A stretch of DNA of 48,378 bases from an uncultured Clostridia bacterium (GTDB lineage: Bacteria; Bacillota; Clostridia; HGM11327), in the NCBI GenBank assembly GCA_945918795.1, contig CAMEIT010000012.1, positions 1 to 48,378 of the forward strand, read 5' to 3'. The notes under the pieces were generated by a model. That model was not told where the DNA came from, made no database searches, and saw nothing but the letters and a program-made list of their open reading frames with translations. A program made the translations under genes and the position numbers. Each line of letters starts with the position of its first letter. The stretch's first letter is position 1. Positions 36,314-45,902 of the stretch are shown here, piece by piece.

Positions 36314-36419
36314 ATATATGCTCAATGGTGGGTAGTAGGCTGAATTTTAAATGAAATGCGGATGTTGTTATTTTTTATTCGATTTTCAGAGTTATTATCC
36401 ATACTAAGGGAAAGAAAGG

Positions 36420-39400
36420 ATGTGTTTGTATTTGCGTAGAGGTATAATCAAGTATTGCAAAAAATTTATTGCGATGTTTTCGGTTACTACCCTGATTATA
36501 ACGGGTCTTGTCACCCCGCGCGCATTTGCGGCGGATACTGCCCAATCAGCCGGAGAAAGCAAAAGCTCATCAGAGCTTATCAGCGTGGGTGATGAAGATA
36601 TCAGGTACAACGCTTATTTACAAGAAATTGAGGAAGCGGCGAAGAATAACAATATCACTATTAAGGATTACGATGGCAGTGATATAGTTTTGACGCCGGC
36701 AGATGCTGTATGCACAGACGAAACCGAGGATTCAACTCCGGATAACCCGATTTATGTTGAAACTCCGCTTGGCGAAGAAGCAGGCGAGGATAATATTATC
36801 AAGTGGACAGAGGATTACACTGCTTTTACATGGACAGTTAATGTTCCCAAAACAGGATATTATCAGATTGCGATAGACTACATAGGCGCTGCTGACGGAC
36901 TCGGCATAAATCCGTCAAGAGGTATTGCCATAAACGGCAAGATTCCGTTCTTTGAGGCTATAAACATAAGCTTCAAGAAGTGGTGGAAGGATTCAGCCGA
37001 ACCTATTGAAAATCTGCTTACACATGACGAAACTGCTGCGCCTTTGGAAGAGATTCGTCATTGGGCTACTGTTGATCTGCGCGATACAGACGGATATTAT
37101 ACAGCGCCTTTCAAATTCTATCTTGAAGCCGGAACAAATACTATTACGCTTAACTATGTTAACCGTACAATGTTTGTAGGCAATCTTTATCTTAAGGCAC
37201 CGCAGAAGCTGCAGGATTATGCAACTGTTTCGGCAGGATATTCCGAATATGACGCATCGGGAATAGAAAAACAAACGTTCCAGGCAGAGGATATAAGCAA
37301 GATAGTCGAGAAATCATCAAACATGATGAGACTTACCGCAAGCAAGAATACGTCTGTTACTCCGTTCAAGAGCGGCTATACAATTATCAACCAGGTAGGC
37401 GGTTCAACAAACTGGTATTGCGACAGAGACTCATATACATGGAAGTTCACGGTTCCGGAAGACGGTCTTTACAAGATAGCGCTCAGAGTATCAAACAACG
37501 TTAACATCGGTATGCCTGTGTACAGACAGATTTATATCGATGACGAGATTCCGTTCTCTGAATTTGCGGCTTATAAGTTCAATTACAACTATAACTATTA
37601 TACAGAGACGCTTTCCGATGATGAGGGCAATCCTTACCTCTTGTATCTGAAAGCGGGCGAGCATACGATCAAATTGGAAGTTGTCATGGGTGACTTGGGA
37701 CCTATCGCTCTTTCATTCTATTCAGAGACTGAAACACTGAATAAGCTCACAAGACAGATTCAGAAGATCATAGGTGATTCACCTGACCCGAACTACAATT
37801 ACAGACTTGAGGACAGAGTTCCGGGTCTCATGGATTCTTTGCATCAGCTCCTCGCAAATTACGAAGAGATGATAAAGACTCTTGAGATTGCCTGCGAAAC
37901 GGAATCATCAACATTGATAAACGACCTTAAGTCTTCTATGGATACACTCAGTGAATGTATTGCGGACCCGATTGATATTCCTAACAGAATGACTGACCTC
38001 CAGTCGATTCAGACAAACATGGGTACATGGATTTCAACACTCGAAAGCTCTTCACTCATGATAGACTTCATCGAGATATGTCAGCCTCAGGCACAGGTAA
38101 CTGAACCAAAGACATCTTTCTGGGCAAGCCTTAAGAGCGTTTGGGATTCCTTTATCGTATCATTCACAAAGGATTACAGCTCCCAGATGGAACAGATCAA
38201 AAACGAGGGCGGAGAAGTAGTTGAAATCTGGATGTCAAAGGACAGAGAAAACGCAGATATGATCATATCATTGCTGAATGCAGAATTCGGCAATAACAGA
38301 CACAATTTCTCAATCAACATGAGAATCGTTCCGGGACAGATCGATTTCGGTTCATTCAACCTCCTGTTGCTTTCATTGATGTCAGGTCAGGAGCCTGATA
38401 TGATATGGGGCTGTGGAAGCACAACGCCTATTCAGTATGCAATAAGAGGCATAGGATATAACCTTGAACAGTTTGACGACTTTGAAGAGGTAACGTCACG
38501 TTTCTGTGAAGCTACAATGCAGGCACTGCGTTATACGGATAACACGGGCGAAAGAAACGGAACGTTCGGCTTGCCTGAGACAACAAGCGTAAACCTCGCG
38601 TTCTACCGCAAGGATATATTCGAAGAGCTCGGATTGTCGGTACCGCAGACATGGGATGAGTATTTTAACGACGTACTCCCTGCGTTCTATAAAGAAGGTT
38701 ATATACCGATAGCGGGCGATGCGGGTGCATGGCTCCTCCAGAGAGGCGGCTGGCCGACACGTGCTGACAACAGACTCAGCGGATACGACACGGAAATTGC
38801 ATATGAGGTATTGACGGATAACTTCAATCAGTATTTGATATACGGTATCGACGTTGCCGTTGAATCATTCCAGGGCTTCAGAAACGGTGAAGTTCCTTAT
38901 ATGACAGGCGGACTTGATGTATATACAAAGCTTATGGTTGCGGCTCCTGAGCTTATGGGCAAGTGGGGCATTGCATTGACTATGGGTACTATTGATGAAT
39001 ACGGTATTAACAACAGGACAAACTTCGGCGCAGGTCCGGGTTCTGCACTTGCCATAATGCCGAATACACAGCACGCAGACAAATGCTGGGAGATTATGAA
39101 GTGGTGGACTTCTACCGATATTCAGATAGAGTACTCAAGCATGGTAGATGCTAAGTTCGGTCAGGAAAACAGATGGTACAGCGCAAACGTTGAAGCACTT
39201 CTTTCAATGTCATGGACAACTAAGGAGCGCGAAGTTATAAGAGAATCGTTCAATTGGTACTGCAATATGCAGCAGATACTCGGAAGCTACCAGATGGACA
39301 GATATTCAAACTTTGCGTTTAACCAGGTTGTAATTCAGGGTAAGAACGCGCGTGATGCCATTGAAGAAATGGTTGCATATGTAAACCCCGAGCTTGTAAG

Positions 39401-39539
39401 AAAGCAGGAGCAGTATGATATAACACCTGCTTCAGAAGAAGAGATTGCAAACAAGGTTTACGATATAACGGCTCTCGACAGAGTTTCCTATTACAGAAAG
39501 CTCAGAGAGGAAGCCCAGAAAGCTCAACAGAAAGGATGA
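36420..39539 (+). CDS. Large extracellular solute-binding protein with N-terminal beta-sandwich domains
   Basis: A 1039-residue secreted protein heading the transport locus. Signal peptide about 1-37 (positively charged start, hydrophobic core, PRAFA cleavage, then ADT); there is no lipobox, unlike the four lipoproteins at the window start. Residues about 95-225 and 290-430 look like two carbohydrate-binding-type beta-sandwich domains (TWTVNVPKTGYYQIAIDYIG and TWKFTVPEDGLYKIALRVSN are equivalent strands; FYLEAGTNTITL and LYLKAGEHTIKL likewise). A helical linker (430-580) leads to a family 1 solute-binding domain (about 590-1000: MSGQEPDMIWGCGSTTPIQY, NLAFYRKDIFEELGLSVPQT). The start follows AAGGG. 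It should feed the adjacent CUT1 permeases with a complex glycan. No lipid anchor is seen, so how it stays near the membrane is unclear. Confidence 0.85.
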   Translation: MCLYLRRGIIKYCKKFIAMFSVTTLIITGLVTPRAFAADTAQSAGESKSSSELISVGDEDIRYNAYLQEIEEAAKNNNITIKDYDGSDIVLTPADAVCTDETEDSTPDNPIYVETPLGEEAGEDNIIKWTEDYTAFTWTVNVPKTGYYQIAIDYIGAADGLGINPSRGIAINGKIPFFEAINISFKKWWKDSAEPIENLLTHDETAAPLEEIRHWATVDLRDTDGYYTAPFKFYLEAGTNTITLNYVNRTMFVGNLYLKAPQKLQDYATVSAGYSEYDASGIEKQTFQAEDISKIVEKSSNMMRLTASKNTSVTPFKSGYTIINQVGGSTNWYCDRDSYTWKFTVPEDGLYKIALRVSNNVNIGMPVYRQIYIDDEIPFSEFAAYKFNYNYNYYTETLSDDEGNPYLLYLKAGEHTIKLEVVMGDLGPIALSFYSETETLNKLTRQIQKIIGDSPDPNYNYRLEDRVPGLMDSLHQLLANYEEMIKTLEIACETESSTLINDLKSSMDTLSECIADPIDIPNRMTDLQSIQTNMGTWISTLESSSLMIDFIEICQPQAQVTEPKTSFWASLKSVWDSFIVSFTKDYSSQMEQIKNEGGEVVEIWMSKDRENADMIISLLNAEFGNNRHNFSINMRIVPGQIDFGSFNLLLLSLMSGQEPDMIWGCGSTTPIQYAIRGIGYNLEQFDDFEEVTSRFCEATMQALRYTDNTGERNGTFGLPETTSVNLAFYRKDIFEELGLSVPQTWDEYFNDVLPAFYKEGYIPIAGDAGAWLLQRGGWPTRADNRLSGYDTEIAYEVLTDNFNQYLIYGIDVAVESFQGFRNGEVPYMTGGLDVYTKLMVAAPELMGKWGIALTMGTIDEYGINNRTNFGAGPGSALAIMPNTQHADKCWEIMKWWTSTDIQIEYSSMVDAKFGQENRWYSANVEALLSMSWTTKEREVIRESFNWYCNMQQILGSYQMDRYSNFAFNQVVIQGKNARDAIEEMVAYVNPELVRKQEQYDITPASEEEIANKVYDITALDRVSYYRKLREEAQKAQQKG

Positions 39540-39549
39540 TTCGTGAGTC

Positions 39550-40524
39550 ATGGCAAAAAAACAAGACATAGAAGTTATTGACGATGTCGGTGAAGGCGAG
39601 ATACAAGCCGCCAAAATTTACAAAACACAGTCAAAATTAAGCAAATGGTGGAATCGTGTCGGTGTTGGCTGGGCTTTCATGCTTCCGTTCCTCGTATTTT
39701 TCATACTGTTCTCGGTTATACCGGTACTTACGTCAGTTCGTTACTGCTTCACGTATTACGATATGGTAAGACCGGCAGAATGGACAGGACTTGAGAATTA
39801 CAGATATATGTTTTTGGAGGATGATATTTTTGCAATAGCATTTGCAAATACGTTCAAACTCGCAGTTCTTACAGGACCTACGGGCTACATACTTTCATTC
39901 TTCTTTGCATGGGTTATAAACAATCTTAAGCACAAATCATTCTGGGTACTTGCATTCTACACACCTACAATGGTTTCGGGAACGGCTGTCGGAATTATAT
40001 GGATGACGCTGTTCGGCAATACACGTTTGGGCTATTTGAATTATGCCCTCCTCAAAATGGGTTTGATTACGGAGCCTATACCGTTTACTCAGACAAAAGA
40101 ATGGATAGTGCCTATAATAGTTATCATAAGCTTGTGGCTGAGCTTGGGCGGTAACTTCCTCATATTCTTTGCGGGTCTGCAAAACGTCCGAAAAGAATTG
40201 TACGAAGCTGCGGCTATTGACGGTATTGAGAATCCATATCAAGAGCTTTGGTACATAACACTTCCTTTGATGAAGCCTCAGCTTTTGTATACGGCTATCA
40301 CGTCAATTACAAGCGCATTTGCAGTCGGAAGTATATGTACTACCGTTGCGGGCAACCCGAGCCCTGATTACTGTGTACATACGCTATCGCTACATATCGG
40401 CGACTATGCCGGAGCACGACTTGAACTCGGATATGCCTGTGCGTTGTCACTCGTAATGTTCGCAATAACGTTTACACTCGGTAAGTTCGTTATGAAGTTA
40501 CTTTCAAGTAAAGATGAATTATAA
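39550..40524 (+). CDS. CUT1 sugar ABC permease, MalF type (pair 1)
   Basis: A 324-residue integral membrane permease of a carbohydrate ABC importer. About six membrane helices; the first is VGWAFMLPFLVFFILFSVIP (about 39-58). The EAA loop that docks the ATPase is seen at about 216-241 (LYEAAAIDGIENPYQELW, then ITLPLM). It starts 10 bases after the solute-binding protein gene and is followed by its MalG-type partner. Length is standard. Confidence 0.93.
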   Translation: MAKKQDIEVIDDVGEGEIQAAKIYKTQSKLSKWWNRVGVGWAFMLPFLVFFILFSVIPVLTSVRYCFTYYDMVRPAEWTGLENYRYMFLEDDIFAIAFANTFKLAVLTGPTGYILSFFFAWVINNLKHKSFWVLAFYTPTMVSGTAVGIIWMTLFGNTRLGYLNYALLKMGLITEPIPFTQTKEWIVPIIVIISLWLSLGGNFLIFFAGLQNVRKELYEAAAIDGIENPYQELWYITLPLMKPQLLYTAITSITSAFAVGSICTTVAGNPSPDYCVHTLSLHIGDYAGARLELGYACALSLVMFAITFTLGKFVMKLLSSKDEL

Positions 40525-40541
40525 GAAGGGAGGAGATTAAA

Positions 40542-41435
40542 ATTAGCACTGAAACTTATGTACCACGCGGCGTAGACTTTGGTAAGAAGGAGAAAAAAAG
40601 AAGATTTACAATAGGCGGATTTTTCAAGTTCTTATTCCTCGGATTACTGTTGGCATTCCTTGTACTCCCTCTTATTTATAACTTCACAACAGCATTCAAA
40701 CCGCTCGACGAAATGATTAAGTATCCGCCTCCGATATTTGTTAAGAAACCGACGCTCCAGAACTTTGTAGATATGGTTATGGTTTATGCAAACACAGAGG
40801 TTCCTCTCCTCAGATATGTGTTCAACAGCGTTTGGACGACAGGCGTTGCAATGTTCCTGACTATAATACTTTCAATACTTTGCGGTTATTCACTTGCAAA
40901 GCTTAAGGTTAAATCGGCGAACATAGTATTCAACATAATCATTGCATCCATGATGATCTCGCTTTCAACAGCGGCTATCATGAACTACAAGATCACGATG
41001 TGGCTTGGTTTGTACAACTCATATTGGGCGTTTATAATTCCGTATATTGCAAACTCGTCTTACGTATTCCTTTCAAGACAGTTTGCAGAGGGTATACCGG
41101 ACGAACTTATGGAAGCTGCACGTATTGACGGTGCATCGGAATTGAAAACATTCTTCGTAATTGCAGTTCCGATCCTCAAGCCGGCAATAGCTACAATAGG
41201 TCTTTATTCATTCAACGCATTGTGGGGTTCTTCAGGACCTTCCGGAATGTACATAGTTGATGAGGCAAAGAAAAACCTTCCGTATGCACTTTCAAATGCA
41301 ATTTCCGGCGGTCTTGCAAGACAGGGTGCTCAGGCGGCAATGTCATTGATAATGCTCCTGCCTTCATTGATAGCTCTTATCATTACGCAGTCTAAGGTTG
41401 TAGACACAATGTCTCATGCCGGCATAAAGGGCTAA
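40542..41435 (+). CDS. CUT1 sugar ABC permease, MalG type (pair 1), apparent ATT start
   Basis: A 297-residue permease partner of the preceding gene. EAA loop at about Glu191 (LMEAARIDGASELKTFF, then VIAVPIL) and about six membrane helices. There is no ATG, GTG or in-frame TTG at a proper place: GGGAGGAG (40528-40535) is followed six bases later by ATT at 40542, which opens a frame reading STETYVPRGVDFGKKEKKRR, a normal cytoplasmic N-terminus. The next usable start (TTG 40650) would cut into the first membrane helix. Translation from AUU, as in infC, is therefore the best explanation; a sequencing error in the start codon is the alternative. Confidence 0.88.
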   Translation: MSTETYVPRGVDFGKKEKKRRFTIGGFFKFLFLGLLLAFLVLPLIYNFTTAFKPLDEMIKYPPPIFVKKPTLQNFVDMVMVYANTEVPLLRYVFNSVWTTGVAMFLTIILSILCGYSLAKLKVKSANIVFNIIIASMMISLSTAAIMNYKITMWLGLYNSYWAFIIPYIANSSYVFLSRQFAEGIPDELMEAARIDGASELKTFFVIAVPILKPAIATIGLYSFNALWGSSGPSGMYIVDEAKKNLPYALSNAISGGLARQGAQAAMSLIMLLPSLIALIITQSKVVDTMSHAGIKG

Positions 41436-41447
41436 GGAGGAAAAAGT

Positions 41448-42995
41448 ATGAAGATCTTCAAAAAAATTATTGCCTCATTGCTTACGGTTTGCGTAATTGC
41501 AGCCGGTGTTGCCGAATTGAGCATTAACAGCGCAAATGCCGAAATCGTATCATTGTACGACTGGCACTTGTATATGGAAGGCTCAAACGTTGCAAAAATG
41601 GCTATCCCGAAGGCATACACGGTAAGAAATACGATCCGTACGTTTGAATCGCAAGCCAATGCCGTATTCAGTACACCTACCGATATGTTCATTGACGATG
41701 ACGACAACATATACGTTGTTGACTCGGGCAATGCAAGAATCGTAAAAATGGACTCATGGGGAAACATGATATATGAGGTTTCCGCAATAGAGTGCAGACA
41801 CGGGGAAGACGAGGAATGTGATCACGTAAACAGTTCTTCTGTTTTATCAAAGCCAAACGGCATATTCGTAAATTCCGATTCAATTTACATTGCCGATACG
41901 GGAAACCGGAGAGTTGTTCAGCTTGACCTTGACGGATATTTCGTAAGAGAGTATACAAAACCTGATGACCCTGCATTGACGGATTATCCGTTTGACGTTA
42001 CAAAGGTTGCTGTTTCAAACAGAGGTATTATTTACCTGCTCCTTGAGACAGACTTCCAGGGCTTCATAATGCTTAACGACGCAGGTGAATACATGGGTAA
42101 CACCGGTATGACAAGAACAACGACAAACTTCGTTGAATACCTGTGGAGCAAATTGAGCACGGGTAATTCACTCCTCCAGAGAACGTCATATACGGCACCG
42201 CCTTACAGTAACTTTATGATTGACGGCGAAGGCTGGATATATGCTACCGTTGAAACGGTTGAGACAAACCAGATTACAAAGCTCAATTCTGTCGGAACAA
42301 ACGTTTTCGGCAACGGAGAATCCGTGCAGTATGGCAGAAACTTCTATGAAATTACAGATGAATTGACTTATGAATCTGCCCACTATGTTTCAAACTTTGT
42401 TGACCTTACGGTTGACCCGGACGGAATAGTTTATGCTTTGGACGATACGCTCGGCAATATATTCCTTTATGACCAGGAATCAAATAACCTTGCATATTTC
42501 GGCGAGCTTGGTACAAACAGAGGTAAGTTCCGCAAGCCTGTGGCAATAGACATCATGTCTGACGGAACGCTTGCTGTACTCGATGCCGGAACGGGATATA
42601 TAACAATATTCGAATCGACACAGTTCTGCGACCTTATGAAAAAAGGTACAACGCTTTACAGAAACGCACAGTATAACGAAGCAAGAGACGTATGGACACA
42701 GCTCCTCCAGCTCGACGCAAACTATATTTACGCTCATAAAGCAATAGGCAGAGCATACTACAAAGAAGATAACTACCAGGAAGCAATGGCTGAATATAAG
42801 CTTGCAAAGGACAAAGAGGGCTACTCACTTGCCTTTGAAGCAAATAAGAGCGAGCTGACAAAGAAGTACTTCTTCCTGATAGTGCTTATAATTGCTTTGC
42901 TTATAGTGGGATTCGTAATAGGATACAGGAAACTGAAGAAATATGTAGATAAACTGCACGTCAAGGTTACAACTTGGGGAGGAGACGACGAATGA
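41448..42995 (+). CDS. Secreted NHL-repeat and TPR protein with C-terminal membrane anchor
   Basis: A 515-residue surface protein. Signal peptide about 1-31 (SANAE cleavage region), then NHL beta-propeller repeats (PTDMFIDDDDNIYVVDSGNARIV, given as family pattern in two parts; PNGIFVNSDSIYIADTGNRR; VDPDGIVYALDDTLGNIFLY; KPVAIDIMSDGTLAVLDAG), then two or three TPR-like helices (about 400-455, GTTLYRNAQYNEARDVW and AIGRAYYKEDNYQEAMAEYK), and a membrane segment (about 474-493) followed by a short basic tail. It begins behind AGGAGG. Propeller plus TPR suggests a binding or scaffold role for the transport complex on the outer face. Its stop overlaps the next start (ATGA), so the two are tightly coupled. 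Confidence 0.83.
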   Translation: MKIFKKIIASLLTVCVIAAGVAELSINSANAEIVSLYDWHLYMEGSNVAKMAIPKAYTVRNTIRTFESQANAVFSTPTDMFIDDDDNIYVVDSGNARIVKMDSWGNMIYEVSAIECRHGEDEECDHVNSSSVLSKPNGIFVNSDSIYIADTGNRRVVQLDLDGYFVREYTKPDDPALTDYPFDVTKVAVSNRGIIYLLLETDFQGFIMLNDAGEYMGNTGMTRTTTNFVEYLWSKLSTGNSLLQRTSYTAPPYSNFMIDGEGWIYATVETVETNQITKLNSVGTNVFGNGESVQYGRNFYEITDELTYESAHYVSNFVDLTVDPDGIVYALDDTLGNIFLYDQESNNLAYFGELGTNRGKFRKPVAIDIMSDGTLAVLDAGTGYITIFESTQFCDLMKKGTTLYRNAQYNEARDVWTQLLQLDANYIYAHKAIGRAYYKEDNYQEAMAEYKLAKDKEGYSLAFEANKSELTKKYFFLIVLIIALLIVGFVIGYRKLKKYVDKLHVKVTTWGGDDE

Positions 42996-43615
42996 ATCCA
43001 ATACAGATATCGTTAATGACAATTTTTCATCCAATGGATGGATTCTGTCTCATAAAATCCGACCGTGAGAATTTCTCGTACATACCGTCGATAATACTTT
43101 CCGTACTGTTTGTTGCGGTAAGAATAGTTTCAATGTATTTGATGCACTATTCTGTCGGAAGCGTTGAACCGTATCAGATAGATATTCCGATTGAAATTGC
43201 AATGCTTATTGCACCTGTACTTTCATGGATCGTTGTACACTATGCTATTACGACTATTTCAAGCGGTGAATGTAAAATGAGAGAGGTTTATGCCGGTCTC
43301 GTATATGCTTTCGTTCCTTACATAGTATGTATGCTTCCCATCGCTCTTCTCTCACACCTTTTCTCACAGTCAAGTGCGGGAACAATAACACTGCTTCAGA
43401 ATATAGTATGGATATACTGCATATTCCAGGTTTTTGTAAGCATAAAGGCAATGAACGACTTCACATTGAAAAAGACGATCGGAATCATTATTTTGACATT
43501 GGTCGGAATTGTTCTTTGCTGGGTATTGATACTTCTGCTGTACGGCTTGACAGGTCAGCTTATAAATACTGCATATCAGCTGCTTGTAGAGTTTATTAAT
43601 ATCTATATAAGTTAA
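42992..43615 (+). CDS. YIP1 family membrane protein
   Basis: A 207-residue integral membrane protein with five hydrophobic segments, fitting the Yip1 domain family. Visible are FHPMDGFCLIKSDRENFSYI at the start, a segment with IEIAMLIAPVLSWIVVHYAI, MREVYAGLVYAFVPYIVCML, and a final pair. The Pro/Tyr/Val pattern AFVPYIVCMLP is typical. The start at 42992 overlaps the preceding stop by four bases; the upstream ATG at 42974 is inside the previous gene. The bacterial role is unknown; it probably works with the NHL/TPR protein. Confidence 0.8.
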   Translation: MNPIQISLMTIFHPMDGFCLIKSDRENFSYIPSIILSVLFVAVRIVSMYLMHYSVGSVEPYQIDIPIEIAMLIAPVLSWIVVHYAITTISSGECKMREVYAGLVYAFVPYIVCMLPIALLSHLFSQSSAGTITLLQNIVWIYCIFQVFVSIKAMNDFTLKKTIGIIILTLVGIVLCWVLILLLYGLTGQLINTAYQLLVEFINIYIS

Positions 43616-43628
43616 GAAGGAGATAATG

Positions 43629-45893
43629 ATGAAAAGGATTATTAGTATTTTGCTGTGCACGCTCATTACAATATCTTTGTTTACATATTCGGGCGTCAAC
43701 ATAAGCACAGCGAACGCTGCAACCGATGATGAGTATATGTATCCTGAGGCACCGTTATTTCTTGAGGATATAGACGCTGATTATTGGGGCTTTGAATTGG
43801 TTTCGGAATCTGACAAGCTTGCGCTGTACGTTATTGAATCGACCGTTAACATTGCGGTTCTCAATAAGAAGTCAGGCATGATATGGTCATCGCTCATAAC
43901 GGAAACTGCTTTTGAGACAGAAGGCGAAAACAGATCGCTCGGACGTTTTTATTCGCTGTTTTCAGTCGGCGATATAGGTGCTTCCGCAAGCGGTGTTACG
44001 TTGTCTGAGACTTTTTCAAACAGCATTATTACAACTGAAGTCAGAGAAGAAGACAAATATGATAACAACAGTGTTGCAAACAGCTACATGAAGGTTGACT
44101 ATGCGGCAGTTCTCAATGGCGTAAGAATAACATCATTCATGGCGGATGTAAAGTATAAGCTTATCATCGATATTTCTCTTGACAAAGAGAATGAGACGCT
44201 TGTTCTTTCCGTTGACGGTGAAGAGTGCGAATATTATTCAAACTCCAAAAAATGGATAACGGTAAACTTGCTTCCGTATTTCGGTGCGGCAGGTGACCGC
44301 GAGGACGGATACGTTTTCTATCCGGACGGCTCCGGCACGATAGCTGAATTTACACCTCACCATTCAATGGTTGAGTCCTCAAAAACACTTCCGTTTTATT
44401 CTCAGGAGCTTGCATCTTCAATGCAGCTCACGGTCAGCGAGCAGGACGGCACAATGCCTGTTTTGTACCCGGTATTCGGTATGAAGCGCGGCAACGATGC
44501 TTTCTTCGGAATAGTTACTGACGGTGCTTGCTCAAGCGGCGTAAAATTCTGCCCGAGCGGCAACCTTACAAAGTTTTACAGAATACATCCTGTATTATAC
44601 CTTGCCGAGGCTCATACAAAGAACAGTGATTACACGACACCGTCCTATACAATGCAGGGCGATATACATGATGAATATTTCCGTGTAGAATATCATTTCC
44701 TTGAAGATGATGATGCGGATTACTCGGGCATGGCTGTTACATACAGAAATTATCTCTTGAAGAACGATCTGCTCTTTGACAGAATTTCGGACAGCGACAA
44801 GATGCCGCTCGCACTTGACTTGTACATGAATACGTACGAAGGCACAATATTCGGTAACAAGTCAATCGTCATGACGACTTTCTCACAGGCTGTCGAAATG
44901 ATAACAGAGCTGCATGACAAGGGCATAGATGATATGCTGCTGAATATTTCGGCATGGCAGAAGGACGGCGAGTCTACCGGCACAGTAAACTCTGCGGCAT
45001 CGGCAATCGGCGGCAACAGCGGTTTGAAGTCGCTTGCACAGAAGGCAAAGGAATACGGATATGACTTGTTCGCTCAGGTAAATATGGAGCGCGCTCAGAG
45101 CAACACGACAAAGTTCAAGGCTTCAAGAGACGCCGCAAAGGACCTCCAGGGACTTTCGATAATAGGTGACTATTACCTGATTGCTCCTCCTGTTATTAAA
45201 CAAAGATACGAAGAAATTTACGTTCCGTATTTTGAGGAAATGGGCGTTACGGGACTTAACTTTGAAATGCTCGGATACTATTTGTACTACTACAATTACG
45301 CTGAAAAGCATTACAACAGATTCGTTGCCGAAGAGACACTCACTCAGATTCTCAATCAGACAACCAATGATTTCGAAAAGACTGCCGTTTGGTACGGCAA
45401 CCAGTACGCTTTGGCGAGCGCATCATGGATTTACGACTTGCCGTCAACAGATACGGGTTATGCAAATACAACAAGAGCTGTTCCGTTTGCTCAGATAGTT
45501 CTTCACGGTTACATACCGTATTCTTCGATTGCGGGAAATATGTTCTATGACGATGCGGCACAGACGCTTAAGTGGATCGAGTACGGATATGTTCCGTATT
45601 ACAAGCTTACGTATGTTTCGACAAACGAGCTTATAAATACAGATATGGCAATCCTGTTCTCGGCGAAATTCTCGGATTGGGTTGACAACATAGTAGATAA
45701 GTACAACATGATGTCTGACAGTATCGGCTATTTGTACAATGTGCCTATCAAGAAGCACACAATGCTGACTGAGAACGTATATGTTACGATTTACGAAGAC
45801 GGCTCTAAGGTTTATGTAAACTACGGTTCGCGTGCTTACAATACATCTGACGGCGTGGTAAACGGAAAGAGTCATCTTGTAGTGAAAGGATAA
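43629..45893 (+). CDS. Secreted DUF5696-like protein
   Basis: A 754-residue secreted protein with a signal peptide (about 1-30, STANA cleavage). It matches the pattern I recall for DUF5696 proteins encoded beside CUT1 transporters in Paenibacillus and related Firmicutes. N-terminal part: beta-rich (NIAVLNKKSGMIWSS, YVFYPDGSGTIAEF), resembling a glycosidase supersandwich. C-terminal part from about 400: TIM-barrel-like strands (MPLALDLYMNTYEGTIFG, GIDDMLLNISAW, YGYDLFAQVNMER, MGVTGLNFEMLGYY). These suggest a glycoside-hydrolase-like fold, but I cannot identify catalytic acids. AAGGAG lies six bases ahead of this ATG; the ATG at 43626 is three bases away. Function is inferred. Confidence 0.72.
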   Translation: MKRIISILLCTLITISLFTYSGVNISTANAATDDEYMYPEAPLFLEDIDADYWGFELVSESDKLALYVIESTVNIAVLNKKSGMIWSSLITETAFETEGENRSLGRFYSLFSVGDIGASASGVTLSETFSNSIITTEVREEDKYDNNSVANSYMKVDYAAVLNGVRITSFMADVKYKLIIDISLDKENETLVLSVDGEECEYYSNSKKWITVNLLPYFGAAGDREDGYVFYPDGSGTIAEFTPHHSMVESSKTLPFYSQELASSMQLTVSEQDGTMPVLYPVFGMKRGNDAFFGIVTDGACSSGVKFCPSGNLTKFYRIHPVLYLAEAHTKNSDYTTPSYTMQGDIHDEYFRVEYHFLEDDDADYSGMAVTYRNYLLKNDLLFDRISDSDKMPLALDLYMNTYEGTIFGNKSIVMTTFSQAVEMITELHDKGIDDMLLNISAWQKDGESTGTVNSAASAIGGNSGLKSLAQKAKEYGYDLFAQVNMERAQSNTTKFKASRDAAKDLQGLSIIGDYYLIAPPVIKQRYEEIYVPYFEEMGVTGLNFEMLGYYLYYYNYAEKHYNRFVAEETLTQILNQTTNDFEKTAVWYGNQYALASASWIYDLPSTDTGYANTTRAVPFAQIVLHGYIPYSSIAGNMFYDDAAQTLKWIEYGYVPYYKLTYVSTNELINTDMAILFSAKFSDWVDNIVDKYNMMSDSIGYLYNVPIKKHTMLTENVYVTIYEDGSKVYVNYGSRAYNTSDGVVNGKSHLVVKG

Positions 45894-45902
45894 GGTGTTA
45901 TT

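Larger units (their letters stand above)
35960..36419 (+). other. AT-rich non-coding region ahead of the CUT1 transport locus
   Basis: About 460 bases without a gene. It contains AAAATGA-like words repeated at about 36053, 36074, 36175 and 36207, two AAGGAAGCTTT words (35983 and 36248), and two promoter-like pairs. It looks like the control region of the downstream locus. No riboswitch or tRNA was recognised. Confidence 0.6.
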
